A stretch of DNA of 64,000 bases from Syngnathus acus. Lineage: Eukaryota > Chordata > Actinopteri > Syngnathiformes > Syngnathidae. Under the pieces are notes generated by a model that did not search any database, was not told the DNA's origin, and saw nothing but the letters and a program-made list of their open reading frames with translations. Shown here piece after piece: positions 24,076 through 38,200 of the stretch (position 1 is the stretch's first letter; every line of letters starts with the position of its first letter). The translations under genes were made by a program, and so were the position numbers. Location: the NCBI RefSeq assembly GCF_901709675.1, contig NC_051105.1, positions 10,526,604 through 10,590,603 of the forward strand, given 5' to 3'.

Positions 24076-25516
24076 GATGACAGGAGTTGCTGAACCACCT
24101 GAAGGAGCAAAACCTTAGATATCAGACACATGATAATATTATTACATATGTTACAAAGCTGTAATGACACCAATAAACAGTAGACATTACTTAAGTTTTC
24201 AATCCATTACCTTCTCCCTTTAAACATAGAAAAGGCTGTGTGAACAATAGAGCTCTAAATTTAAGAGTTGAAAATTTTAAACGGAGAAATGGTTCCAGCT
24301 CGTATCTACTTGCTTCCAACTGAAATGTGCTAACATTAGCCTAGCTACCATTTAAAATCCCACGCGGCTCGTGATAACTACACAGCACGTTGAAAATGTT
24401 TGAAATGCATAACTGACGCATTTTCTTGGTTCACACATTCATAAAACGCTCATTTCTAATGTTAAATTTGACATTGATCCCAGATTCCTACTGGATATCT
24501 GTACGGGCCTCGCTGCTATAATTTAGCATAATTTAGCACGGCAACATGGATGGATTCCAGAGCAGCTAGGCTCAAGAGCAATATGGACGACTTAATAGTC
24601 GACACATAATGAATGAAAACTCGCATTACCTGAAAAATGGATATTATCACTCCATGCAGCAGGGGTTTCTTTCAAAAGGCACGGCTCTTCATTCAATGTC
24701 CACTGCTCGTCCGCTTCCGAAGATGGCGCGATGAGGACGTCACGTCAGTGCATTTCGGGAAGGAATAGTGCGCCATTTTTTATTTTCCGGCAGATAGTGA
24801 CTACTTTACGGCACGTCAATGACTCCGCCAAAGATGTTCTATAAAGAAGATGATGATAAATTCTATTATGGTTTAGTTGTATGAAGGAAGGAAAAAAACG
24901 TGAATTAATTATCATTATAACGGTGTGCCATCATTTTAATTCAAAATCTCTTTTTATTCACCCAGCTGGAGTATTTTTGTTTATATTTTGCTCGAGGCAC
25001 ATGCAAACTAGAACTCGGAGGCCAAAACCAGCCGCACCAATTGCATTTGAAAACGTCACTTGATAAGGAAGTAGTGCCCGCATGCGAGGTGAGTTTGACT
25101 TTAAATGCTTATCCCTCGTTTTTCATTTATCTTAACCATGCAAATTCTTTTAATCTGTATATTTGTTACTGAACATTCGCGCAATTTGTGGCGGTTAAGT
25201 TTGTTTGATGTTGTTTGTAATTGTTACTACAGCGTGAATACCACGTTACAAAACCGATTACTCAATCCAGTTGAATGAAGGAATTTTCACATTTTTAACG
25301 TGACGGTAAGCGTTGTCTTTAACGTGTTCGAGATGATTGTTACAGCACATATTTTTATAAATTTTTTTTTTTGTTTATATGTGTTTCTTCATCTAGGAAC
25401 ATAATTCATCTTCTGACTATTATTTGTGGGCGTGACCCCCTGTCACGATGACATGATGGTTGACAGTTCTATAATGCACATCCAACAATGAAGCAAATTG
25501 TGAGCTGAGGCCCAAG
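24076..25516. promoter_or_regulatory. Divergent promoter region of ppig and fastkd1 with 5' UTR exons
   Basis: A ppig 5' UTR exon probably ends at the minus-strand donor CAG|GTAATGC (24629) and joins the acceptor at 24099. On the plus strand a donor (GCGAG|GTGAGTT near 25088) suggests a non-coding first exon of fastkd1. The GC-rich core (24700-24820) contains a YY1-like AAGATGGCGC at 24720-24729 and two TGACG half-CREs on the minus strand just downstream. This suggests one bidirectional promoter. Confidence 0.5.
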
Positions 25517-28500
25517 ATGATGTTTCGACTCCAGCGTGTGAGCACCTGCTTTCGAAGGTTACTTCACAAGGTCCCCGTAAACCACGATCAGGTTCTGGAT
25601 CAGTTGCGGATCTGTTCTGCCGAAGACCATGTGTTTGACTTGGTGGGTAAGAACAAGGCCAAGCTCACTGTGGACCACGTGAGTTTGGCCGTGAAGATGC
25701 TGTGGTATTTCCAGAAAGAGAAACCGCAATTGCTAAGAACAGTTCATCTCATCAAGAATCATCCACAGTTCCTGACACTTCGGGTTCTGGCTGAGAACAA
25801 AATTTCTCTCATGGATGACTTTATGTTGGTGGACTTACTGTATAGTTTCCTCAGGTATGTGAAGTGAAGCATCAATCTGAAGATGGAAATATATGTAAAT
25901 ATGTGCAACATGCTATTGTACTGTTTTTCAGGTTGAATGTAGATCCTCATGACTCGCTTGTTCAGCATTTGGTTTCAGAGGCTTGGTTAAGATTAGACAA
26001 GTGAGTCATTGTTTTCATTTGAGTGTCTTCATATTTCCTGGTATAAGTTTAAAATAATCATTTTTTGCATATTTGCAGACTTCCATTAACTTCCCTGTCC
26101 AAGTTTGCCATTTGCCTTAGTGATCAGCAACTTCAACAAAGTCCTCTAATGGGCCACATCACAAACATTGTGGATCAGAAGTTGTCGTCCATCAATGATG
26201 CCAGGTTGGTAGAAAGATGATTAATCGGTTAGCCGCCAAGAGCATCAAAAGCTGATACAATGGTGGTGTTTCCCCTCTGCAGAATCCTAACGACGTTACT
26301 GATTAGCATTTCATCCCTGGTGTCTCCCCGTCTACGGGATGCCTTGATTAGTCGAGCGGACCACCTCTTAGACAAGATGGATCCGTCAAACTACAACAAC
26401 GCTCGCAGAGTGGTGCAATTCCTGCGCAACATCAAGTACAGCCACAGGCCTCTCCTGGAGAAATGCAACCAGATCTTCTTGCGCAACATTCCCAGGCTGG
26501 AGGCGGAAAACATCAGCATTTTCATGGGGCTGTATCAGTCGCTGCAGTTCAACAACTGCGACTTCAGGCTGGCTGTGAAACTACGGCTGATGGAACTCAT
26601 CGAGTCGAGCACGGAGCCCCTCTCCTTTACGAAATTGTTTGCTGCTCTGGCACCCATGGCCAGTCAGGAGATCAGAGACGGGTTTGTTGTGGAAAAACAC
26701 ACAATTGTAATTTTTTGTACCATTTCTGATCAGTGTGCCTGTTTTATGGCTTGCAGTTTGGAGAGCACGGCGTTTCTCTTGGCTGATGAGTTGAGCGCGC
26801 AGCAGGCGTTGGCCATTGTTGAGACGCTGGAGGAGATTCAGAGTAGGAACCTCAGCTTGATAAACAAGTGAGTCCATATCATGCCGGGTTTGTTAGCTGC
26901 TAAGCAGCTCCAGTTGACATCACTCACTAATCCAGATTTTTTTCCCCAAGGATTGTAACAGTAATCCAAAGAAACCTCGACATCTACAGGCCCATGGAGA
27001 TCGGTAGAATCACCCAATCCCTTTACCAGTTGCATTATCCGAATCCACAACTCTTCGCCAAACTAAGAAGCATCTTAGTCAAGTAAGTTGATATCCAAAA
27101 AACTGTTTATAAATCCATCAACTTGTAAAGCCAAAAGTCGGAATGGCCCCTTTTTCTACTTGAGATTCTTAGAGTGCAGCGTCCTCCCCTACGAAGTGAC
27201 CATGTTGACCCGCGTCCTGTCCATGCTTCCTTCACCGCGCCTGGAAGAAGCCGTGATCTCGCGGGTGGACGCAGTGGTGTCCCAGTGCAACCTCAACGAC
27301 CTCAGTAGTATTTCCTCAGCCGTGGCCAGGTGGCTTCGCAACGACCCGTCGTATCGCCACGGCGCCCCCGGCAGGTACGTGGGGCTGCTGCAGAGCCTCA
27401 ACCGCTGCGGCCAGCAGAGGCTGCAGACGGCCGAGCGGCTGGACCTGCTTCTCGAGGAACTCAAGAGCATCTCGGGGGAGTGGTTTGAGGAAATGTTGCT
27501 GGACGACACCGTGGCTACGCTACAGAGGATGATGGACCAAATCAACTGGACCAACGTGCCAGATGTGTCCATCTTCTTAACCAGAATAAATCATCACTGT
27601 CCTCCCTTAATGGAGCGGATCGCCGATGTGGCCATTCAAGACATCGACAAGGTGATTTGAAAAAAAAAAAAAAAACGCCTCACATTGAAAGATACAAACG
27701 TTCGTTTCTCTCTTTAAGATTCACCACTCTGCAACGTATGCCACCCTCCTTCCATTTTCTATCCTCAATTATGATTCCGAAAAGGCGGACAAGTTATACG
27801 ATGTTTGCGTACAGCGCTTCACTCCTCATATCAGTAAGTAAGAAGGTTTATTTGATTCTTATGAACCACGTGGCCATCTTTGAGCAGGGACAACATTTTG
27901 TGTGTGTTTCTAGGATCCTTTGACCCTCATATACTAGTTCTGCTGGCCTATAACTTGTCGGTAGCTGCCTGTTTTCCCGAAGAACTACTCAAAGAAATCT
28001 TCAGCATAGATTTTCTGGGAAAACTGGACACCCAGCTGGAAAGTATGTGCGGAAATCCATTTAAGTTTTGTTCCATATCCGTCTTATATACTTTTAACTG
28101 CACAGTGCTACCTGATGCCCTGAACATGCGGACCCGGCTACGTCTCATGGAGCTCAACCGCGCCGTGTGCCTGGAGTGTCCTGAATTTCAGGTGCCGTGG
28201 TTCCACGAGCGCTACTGCCAGCAGATGCAAAAGAAAGGTAAGAGAAGGTTCTTGTGGCTACGGACCTGCTGGAAGCTGATGTCGGACGTAATGTGTCAAA
28301 TCTCTCTTCAGGGAACGGGGCTATCAATCCTGTACAGAAGCAGATTCACAAAATGTTGGGCGAAGTTCTTGGTGGGATTAATTTTGTCCGCGTTGCAGAG
28401 GTCACGCCGTATTTTTACACTGTAGGTGAGTCGAATTCAATTTGCTCTGGGATGCTGGTCGACATAATTTAAAAAAAAGAAAATGAAAGTCAATGAACAA

Positions 28501-29085
28501 AAAACAAATACAATATTAAAAAGACCAAAGATGACCTGTGAATATTTTCCTTTCTGTCCCACAGACTTTGAATGCCTTCTGGACAAGCGGCTGCAGCCGT
28601 TGCCTTACAGCCAGCCGAGTGCTTTGCAGATCTCGGACAGAGGGAAGATCCACTGGGACTCGAACTCACTGGACGACATCAGGAACGAAATTCCACCGGG
28701 AGCACAACGGTAGGAAACTACTGAACGAGAAAGAATTTTTTTGTAAAGTGAGTACTTATTTGTTTCGACTTATCACACAGTGTTGCTATCAACTTCATCG
28801 ATTCCAAGTCTTTCTGCAAAAACTCCCAGCATATAAAAGGGGAGGCCCTAATGAGGAAACGGCATCTTGAAATTTTGGGATATCGTGTTGTTCAGGTGTG
28901 TATTATTTATATTACAAAAATATTCTCAACATTATCTTGGCTGTCAAACATACGCAAGTTAAGTTGTCTTACCCTTGTTGTGTTTCCAGATCCCTCACTT
29001 TGAATGGAACTCAATGGAGCTTTCAACACTGGATGCGTGGAAGGAATACCTCAAAAAGAAAATATTTACAGAGCTTTTGCCCTAA
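25517..29085 (+). CDS. fastkd1: FASTKD1, mitochondrial FAST-kinase-domain RNA regulator
   Basis: FASTKD proteins act in mitochondrial RNA processing and stability; FASTKD1 limits ND3 mRNA. Coding exons: 25517-25854, 25932-26000, 26079-26204, 26283-26681, 26757-26867, 26951-27082, 27165-27651, 27719-27833, 27914-28042, 28106-28237, 28312-28425, 28565-28709, 28781-28895 and 28990-29085. They sum to 2,508 nt and 835 residues (human 847). The C-terminal RAP domain is clear (about residues 766-830), with KRHLEILGYRVVQIPHFEWN. The middle helical repeats and FAST domains precede it. The N-terminus (MMFRLQRVSTCFRRLLHK) is Arg-rich without acids, as expected of a mitochondrial presequence. The acceptor at 27163-27164 is chosen because it keeps KFLECSVLPYEV in frame. 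Confidence 0.93.
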
Positions 29086-29089
29086 AGGA

Positions 29090-29099
29090 TTTATTTATT
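29090..29099 (-). terminator. Probable poly(A) signal of klhl41 (tandem AATAAA)
   Basis: On the minus strand the sequence reads AATAAATAAA, about 230 nt after the klhl41 stop. It begins five bases beyond the fastkd1 stop codon, so the two 3' UTRs would overlap. Confidence 0.5.
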
Positions 29100-29330
29100 G
29101 AAATAACAGTTCTAAAGTCAACACTGTTTGAGCCTAGTCATCATTTTACAGAAGTATCATCAAGTGCTACTTATTTATATTCATCATGTCATGGATATTT
29201 GCTTTCATAGAGTAAAAAATATTTTTTACAAGATGGGAGCTTTTGTTCTCTTTTTTCATCTGTGGAGTTGTTTCTCTTCAGTTGGAATTGAAGTCTGCAA
29301 GTGTATAGATTAAAATCTGTTCCCGAGCTG

Positions 29331-31496
29331 TTACAATTTGGCCATACGGGCCGCATTGAGGCGCATGGCTGCGCAGGAGGCTCCGGCCGCATAGCGCATC
29401 TCTCGGATCATCCCCGTCCACTCCTTCTTGTCGTCTTCGTACCTGGAGGGAGCAAACGCATTCTTAGAGTGCGGTCGAGTCTCACGACAGAACGCTACGT
29501 ACGGCACAAAAAGTCACGTACTGCCAAATGTCCACAACTTCAACGGGCTCACACTCCTTGTTGTCGTTCTGCACCATGGCGAAGCCTCCGATGGCGTACA
29601 GGAGTCCTCCGCAGCTGACCAGGTTGATGGAACTTCTCTCCTGGGGAAACTCTGTGAATGGTGACCACCTGGAAAATGGGTGGACGATGAAAATTAAAGC
29701 GTAATGGAGATTACCGGACTTACTCGGTTCAGTGTGATTTACGTACTTGTTGGTTGAAAAGTCGTAAGCTTCACAGGCGGCGGTGAGGCCTTCTTCATTG
29801 ACTCCTCCGGCCACAATGAGCTTCCCTTTGTGGACGACGGCTCCGAACATGGACCGTGGCGTCTTCATGGCGGCCACCTCTTTCCACTCGGACCTCTTGT
29901 GGTTGTACGCTAACATCTTATTGGTCGGTTTGCTGGGTTTGAACGAAAAATGAATACCAACACAATGCAGAAAAAAAACCCAGTTCAACTTACTTATCAT
30001 CTGTTTTCCCGCCAATACAATAAACCAGTCCGTTCTCAGAAACCACGCTGTGTCCATGGATCCTCAGGGGCAACTTTTTTGTTTCAGTCCACTTCAGCTT
30101 TCTAAAAAACGTCCAAAATAAAAGCAATAATAATTAAAGGATTTCAATCGAAACTCTTGACAAAAACAGCGAGACTTACTCCGTGTCATAGCACATAACG
30201 GTGTCATAGGACTGGTTGCTCTCCAAGTCTTTTCCCGCCACAGCGAAGATGAGATTTTCAAACTCCCCCATACCAAACAAGCACCTAGGGGAGGGCATGG
30301 GGGGCAACGCAACCCAACCTCCAGCAAGATTGTCCATCTAGAAGGACATTTAAATCAACTTTATTCCGACCACTACTTCACCAACCTTCTTCTGAGTGAT
30401 TAAACCAAATCTTTACCTGATAGAAGTAACACTGCAGCGGGTTGTCCTTGTTGTCTTCGTCCACAAAGAGTCCTCCCAAGACATAGAGGTTGTTCTTCTT
30501 GGACACCAGACTGATGTGGTTTCGGGGGATTTGCTCAGTCGTAGCGGCTAAGAAACATTCGTTTTCCTGCCCGTCGTAGGCCACCGCAGCTGTGTCGTTG
30601 ATCATCAGCACAAAGTCTTTAGCAAACATGCCGTATCTGCGAGTATCATTCAGGTAGCCGGGCAAGCTGGCCTCCTCGCCTTCAGCATCGCCCTTTTTCT
30701 TCTCTGGCAGCTTTCCCGCAAACGCTTCCTTGATCTCTTTGATTTTTGGAGCGACATCCGGATTGCTTTTGATGAGGTCGTCCTTTTCGACCTTTTCCTG
30801 GAAATACTTCTCTGGGAGTAATCGGAAACGGATGCAATCGAAGGCCTCCTTTAAGGACTTGATGCGATTCTCCTTGTCTTTCCTGATCCACTTCATGAGG
30901 GTTTCAAACACCACTTCTTCCTTCTCCACATTCAGAGCATCTGCTCCAATAAGAGCAAAGAGTTCAGGAGGCGCGAGTTCCAAAAAGTCAGAGTCCTTAG
31001 CGACGGTCATGAATCGATCGGCGATGTAATCTCGAGCCGCTACTGCCAGTCTGGGGCAGTTGATCATCAGCCCCATCCTGTAAATAGCAAGGCAGTTCTT
31101 CATGGTTATCTTCTGCTGGAGGAAGTTCACGCACACTGTGAACACCGAAGGGATCTGGAAGCGGCTGGCAACGGTCAGGACGTCCTGCACGTTGTCATCG
31201 TTGATGTCGATCTCTGCCGAGTACATGTACTTCACAATGGCCTCCATGACGGCAGGATCAAGATCCTCCAAAACCACTTCTTTTTTGTCCACTTCCCTGC
31301 CATCTTCGGAGAAGTAAAGCTCCCGGAAGTAAGGGCTGCATGCTGCCAGGATGAGCCGATGGCAAGGGATGCTCCTGTCGCCCACCTTCAAGATGCAGTC
31401 CACCAATTTATTTTCATTCAGGAGCTCTTTGAGTCCATCCTGAAGCAAAGTGCTCTGAAAGAGCCGTAGATCTTCCTTCAACCCTCGAGGGTCCAT
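29331..31496 (-). CDS. klhl41: KLHL41 (sarcosin), muscle BTB-Kelch protein
   Basis: KLHL41 is a striated-muscle Kelch protein that stabilises nebulin and sarcomere structure; loss causes nemaline myopathy in human. Coding exons: 30417-31496, 30180-30337, 29994-30101, 29747-29932, 29522-29668 and 29331-29442. They sum to 1,791 nt and 596 residues (human 606). The first exon holds the BTB domain ([20 protein letters not shown]), BACK domain and the charged linker ([20 protein letters not shown]). The remaining exons make the Kelch propeller ([15 protein letters not shown]) and the tail RMAKL. The start, [20 protein letters not shown], closely matches human. Upstream are a TATA box, a MEF2 site and an E-box, fitting muscle expression. 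Confidence 0.96.
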
Positions 31497-31560
31497 TGCG
31501 GTCACGATTGGATCAGAAGAGCAGCAGAGCGAATACAACCGGCCGCGGTGAAGGAGCGGA

Positions 31561-31568
31561 GTTTTATA
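31561..31568 (-). promoter_or_regulatory. TATA box of klhl41
   Basis: The minus strand reads TATAAAAC, 65 bp before the start codon. This allows a short 5' UTR with a start of transcription near 31535. Tissue-restricted genes like klhl41 often use TATA promoters. Confidence 0.6.
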
Positions 31569-31609
31569 GCGGTCAGATCCGAGGCTCCCGTCAGTATAAC
31601 CGTGCTCCT

Positions 31610-31619
31610 CTAAATTTAG
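31610..31619. promoter_or_regulatory. Perfect MEF2 site upstream of klhl41
   Basis: CTAAATTTAG is an exact, palindromic match to the MEF2 consensus CTA(A/T)4TAG. It lies about 42 bp upstream of the TATA box. MEF2 drives muscle-specific genes. Confidence 0.65.
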
Positions 31620-31671
31620 CTCGGCGCCCCATCTGGGAGGAATTCAGCTTGGCCCTATCAGAGCCCACAAA

Positions 31672-31677
31672 CAGCTG
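31672..31677. promoter_or_regulatory. E-box (CAGCTG) upstream of klhl41
   Basis: CAGCTG is a form favoured by MyoD-family factors. It lies about 50 bp beyond the MEF2 site. A hexamer alone is weak evidence; its spacing to MEF2 and TATA makes it worth noting. Confidence 0.4.
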
Positions 31678-32177
31678 TCATGGAGTAAAAACAACCGAGG
31701 AGCCTCGTCACCCTGGTGATTCGTAACAGCATTGTTAGCGGCCCTCACCGAAATAACCTATGAGCTTCATATCTGTACTTTGGAGTACTTTTACCACCTC
31801 TGACCTCGGCTTGGGGTACATGTAGTCAGTCAGTGAAACTGAAAAAGACTTGGGTCAGATTTGTTTTAGAATTCATTGCTCACGTTTGGCATTCTCGAGC
31901 AGTATTAGCATGTAGCCATAGTATACGAACAGCTGCTGCTATAGGCGATGACACTTTGTCCTCTTTTAGCATTATTCCAATACTTGAGTGCTGTGTTTAG
32001 ACACCAAGTAATAAGGTACATAGTAACTATGTTGGATTATATAAGATATTTATTTGCTTTACAACAAAAATATATAATAAGGTCATGTTGACAGTAAATA
32101 TTTATGTATATACGATAAAAACTATACAAATGTGCTTTCTGTAATCACAATATCTACATGGATAAATAATGTATATT

Positions 32178-34450
<2,273 letters not shown>

Positions 34451-34561
34451 GGTTAAAAAGCTGTTGGACGGAGCTTTTATTATTTTAATCGATGATAAAA
34501 ACTGAGTGGTTACTGGCTAAGTAGAAGATTTGCAAATCTGAGAAGCTTCTGCCGAGCTGCA

Positions 34562-34575
34562 GTCTCCATGGAAAC
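34562..34575. promoter_or_regulatory. X-box (RFX binding site) of bbs5
   Basis: GTCTCCATGGAAAC fits the X-box pattern RYYNYY-N2-RRNRAC at every position. It lies 112 bp upstream of the bbs5 ATG. RFX factors drive ciliary genes, and BBS5 was itself found through X-box searches in worms. Confidence 0.7.
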
Positions 34576-35289
34576 AGACGGCAAGTTAGAAGGGACATTT
34601 TAGGCGATTTCGCCTATACATGATTACAGTAAATAAGCTCAATAATAAAATATTATTTAAAAACATTTGTTCACTAATTCGTTCTGCTGCTTGTTGTGGG
34701 GTGAGTTAAGTCACTCAAGAAACTCAAGTCGGGTCACTCCTCTGAAAGTATTACTGTTTTGTATGTACAGTTTAAAAAATAATAATATTTTGACTTTGAG
34801 GTTTGTGGTATTTATTTCATCTAACTAGTGACTACAGTATGTTTCCTTATAAAGGGGCATTTAAGATGGACAAAAACAAACAAACAAACAAACATCAGTT
34901 TTATTATTTTATTAATAAACACACAAATAAAGACATTAATTGAAACAGTAACACACAGCCCAACTGGTGACACAATTTTTGGAGGGATTATGAAGACAAT
35001 AATAAGAACCGCGACAACACTTCTCACTCGATGACAACTTCAGTAGACTTCTGCACACGTAACTTAAAAATAAGTGTCCCTGTTTGGCAGCTGCCAATTA
35101 CAACTTGACACCAGACATTGAAATAATTTGTCCAGCAGCATAGATTTCAAAGTAAAGCACATGGCTCAGATATGTTAAAAAAAAAAAAAAGACATCCAAT
35201 AGATCTTGGATAAGGTCAAGCTGATAATATGACAAATAGTTGAGGATCACAAAACATTGAGCCAATGTACATAATTGTTGTCAAAAATC
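34576..35289. other. Spacer between bbs5 and the collagen gene
   Basis: It contains the upstream part of the bbs5 promoter and the 3' UTR of the collagen gene. There is a short (CAAA)n run near 34874-34893. I see no additional gene. Confidence 0.55.
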
Positions 35290-38200
35290 TTAAATACCTG
35301 TCTTCAATATAACACAAGTCTTCCTGCATTCCTCTTTGGTATCAAATCGATTGTCATTTCCAGCACAGCCTCCATACCAGAACTGTGCACATGAATTGGC
35401 CTGTTTGTCATAATACCAGCGGATCTTGTACGCTCTGCAGGTGCCTTGGTCCAAGTTGAGGCTACAGCGGGGATCGCGAAGCGCAACCTCTGAAGGATGA
35501 AGAAAAAGAAAACACTTCTTGTGGTAAAAAAAAAAAAAAAAAAAAGCATAATAAGTCAAGCAAGATTAATTGCATGCAGTACTCACCTTCAGGCAGGACT
35601 GGACTCACCACACGCTGCAGCTGATTAGAGTTTGAGGATACAGATCCTGCAGTGGAGGATGATGAAGATGATGCTTCATTGGAGACCGTGCTTTCTTTCC
35701 CATGTGACAAAGATCCAGTTTTGTTCACGACAACAACGCTGCTGCTGGCTCTCACATGAGCCCTCAAGTCTAAATCTTCACCATCTTCGTCTTCCTCCAC
35801 CTGAGTGATGCAAAAAAAAACTTCAGTATTTACTTCAGAATTTACAAAGCCAAACAATTTTGGCGAATGACCTGAATAGGAAGTGGGTCAGAACTGATGG
35901 GTAGTGTGAAAGTATCTCCACGGCCACGGTTGTTGGCACGCCTCACATTTGTGATCTCCTCCTGGTGACCATTCCCAATCACTTTATTCTCAGTTTTCCG
36001 ATAGCCATTGTTGAATCGTTCAGTAAGCTGTCCGTAGCCATTATTTCCATTGATACCGACTCCGTTGTTGCCGTTCCAGTGCCCGTTTGCGATGCGATTG
36101 TAGATGAGGGCACCGTTTTCATCTTCACAGAACTGGCTGATGACTTTGGACTCCAGTGCTGGAAGCAGAAAATAATAGATGAAAAAACATTTTATTGATG
36201 CCAAGACATCGAAGTTAGCTGAGGAGTTTCATGTGGACAAAAGTAGCGCTTTGGCACCACCACTGTGTATCACCTGGCAGAGTGTTGAAGTCATCAATAA
36301 GGTACATGTGTTCACTATCAGGATCGGAGGCAATGAGGTTGAGTTCTCTCAGAAACTCCGTCTGCGTCGGATCCGAAGAATTGACGATACCCAGAGCGTA
36401 CATTTCGATATTTGCGGCATGGGCCTCCCGCACGGCGATATCGAGTTTAACGGACTCTCGCTTGTCCGTCTGACCGTCGGTGATGACGATGGCGACCTTC
36501 CTGACGCCGGGCCTGGCGCTGTAGAAAGCCTCCTGAGTGGCCTTTCGGATGGCGGTGCCGGTGTAGGTGCCCTCGCCCATGTAAGGCATCCTTCGGATTG
36601 CCTGCTTCACATCCTGTTTGTTCGTGTAGCGGACCAAGTTGAACTCCAAATGGACGTCCAGGCTGTAGAGGACAAGGCCGATTCTCGTGGCGTTGCGTCC
36701 CACCGTAGTTCGGTCCACCAGCCTGGTGACGAAATCTTTGATGATTTCAAAGTTGTCAGGGCCGACGCTCTCGGAGCTGTCGATCACAAAGACGAGTTCC
36801 ATCGGCCTTTCTTTGCACTTGACGCCGCATCCTGATAACGGCAAAATACAAGCGATCACTTTGTGTTGTCCTTGTTGTTAGTCTCCGGGGCTCAGACATT
36901 TATAATATGCAACATTTGGCCACTCTGGAATTTCAGCTGATTCCCAATAGGAATTTGATTGACACTCACCACATATTTCTTTAATGAGCTTAATAATGTC
37001 CTCTCTCTGAAAAACAAAACTGCATTAAAACAAAACCTTGAAACAATTGGGAAAGCATTAAAATGAACTTACTGTCAGTCCTGCGTCTCCTTTTGTTCCC
37101 GTTTTTCCCTGTTATCCGATGAAACGTCACAACTTCAATATATTACAAATAATTATTGACATTTATTTTGTGGTTATAATATGTATATCTTCACATACTG
37201 CTTCACCGGGCAGTCCTGGATCTCCCAAACCTCCCTTTGCACCTTTCATTCCTCTCTCACCCTGAGACCCGCGGTCACCCTGTATCAACAAAGGATATTG
37301 AATCAGAAACCAGCTAGTCCGGTAGCGTAGATGATAGCATCTCAAAATAAATAAAAACGCTTACTTTGGCTCCAGGAAAACCATCACCTCTGGGCCCTCT
37401 TGGTCCAGTTAAACCTTGGGATCCCGGATCCCCCTTAAATTAGATGATTAGATAAACATTCAGTGAGTAATCAATAATGACGATATGAACTACTGTTAAT
37501 GTTTACCTTTGGTCCTTGAATACCCTCTCCTGGTGGTCCATTTGGACCAGGAGGTCCCGCTCTTCCAACATTACCCTTGGAACACATTTTGAAAAATCAC
37601 AATCACTAATTCAGTTTCCTATTTTTATCCGGATCCAGTTGGCAAAGAAATTGTGAGTATAACGATCTTTGTGCTAATCTCACTGGAGGTCCTTGTATTC
37701 CTTCTCCGGGAGGGCCGGGCAAGCCTGGTAGTCCTCTAAAGCCAAGGTCTCCCTGAAAAAGGCATGACATGACCAAATAGATTTAAAGTAATCATTTAAA
37801 CATACATGAAACCATGTCAAATGGGCAACAAGTGAAACCTTAGGTCCAGGAATGCCTATTCCTTCTGGTCCCGGTTCCCCTGGTAAACCTGGAAGTCCTG
37901 GTGGCCCCTTGAAAAGAAACATGTCTACTTGTAAGCAATGTCAAAGGCAGGCTACAAGTGTTAACATCTTGGTCGATGGTTTCACAAACCAGCGGTCCTG
38001 GGCTGCCTTCGCCTTTTGGACCATGTGGACCGTGTGGACCGGTATTCCCTCGATCACCCTGATGGAAGAAAACCCAGTTGAGATGATCAGTACCATAAGG
38101 CTGATGTGTTCCTTTTGTCAAACAAACAAGTTTTTGCAGTCGCATTTTGTTTACCTTTGGACCTGGAAGTCCAATGCCTGTTTCCCCAATCGGTCCAGGC

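Noticed and set aside
36179-36835. Plus-strand open frame of 218 residues
   Set aside because: It lies exactly opposite the second VWA exon of the collagen gene, which has clear family similarity; the antisense frame has none.
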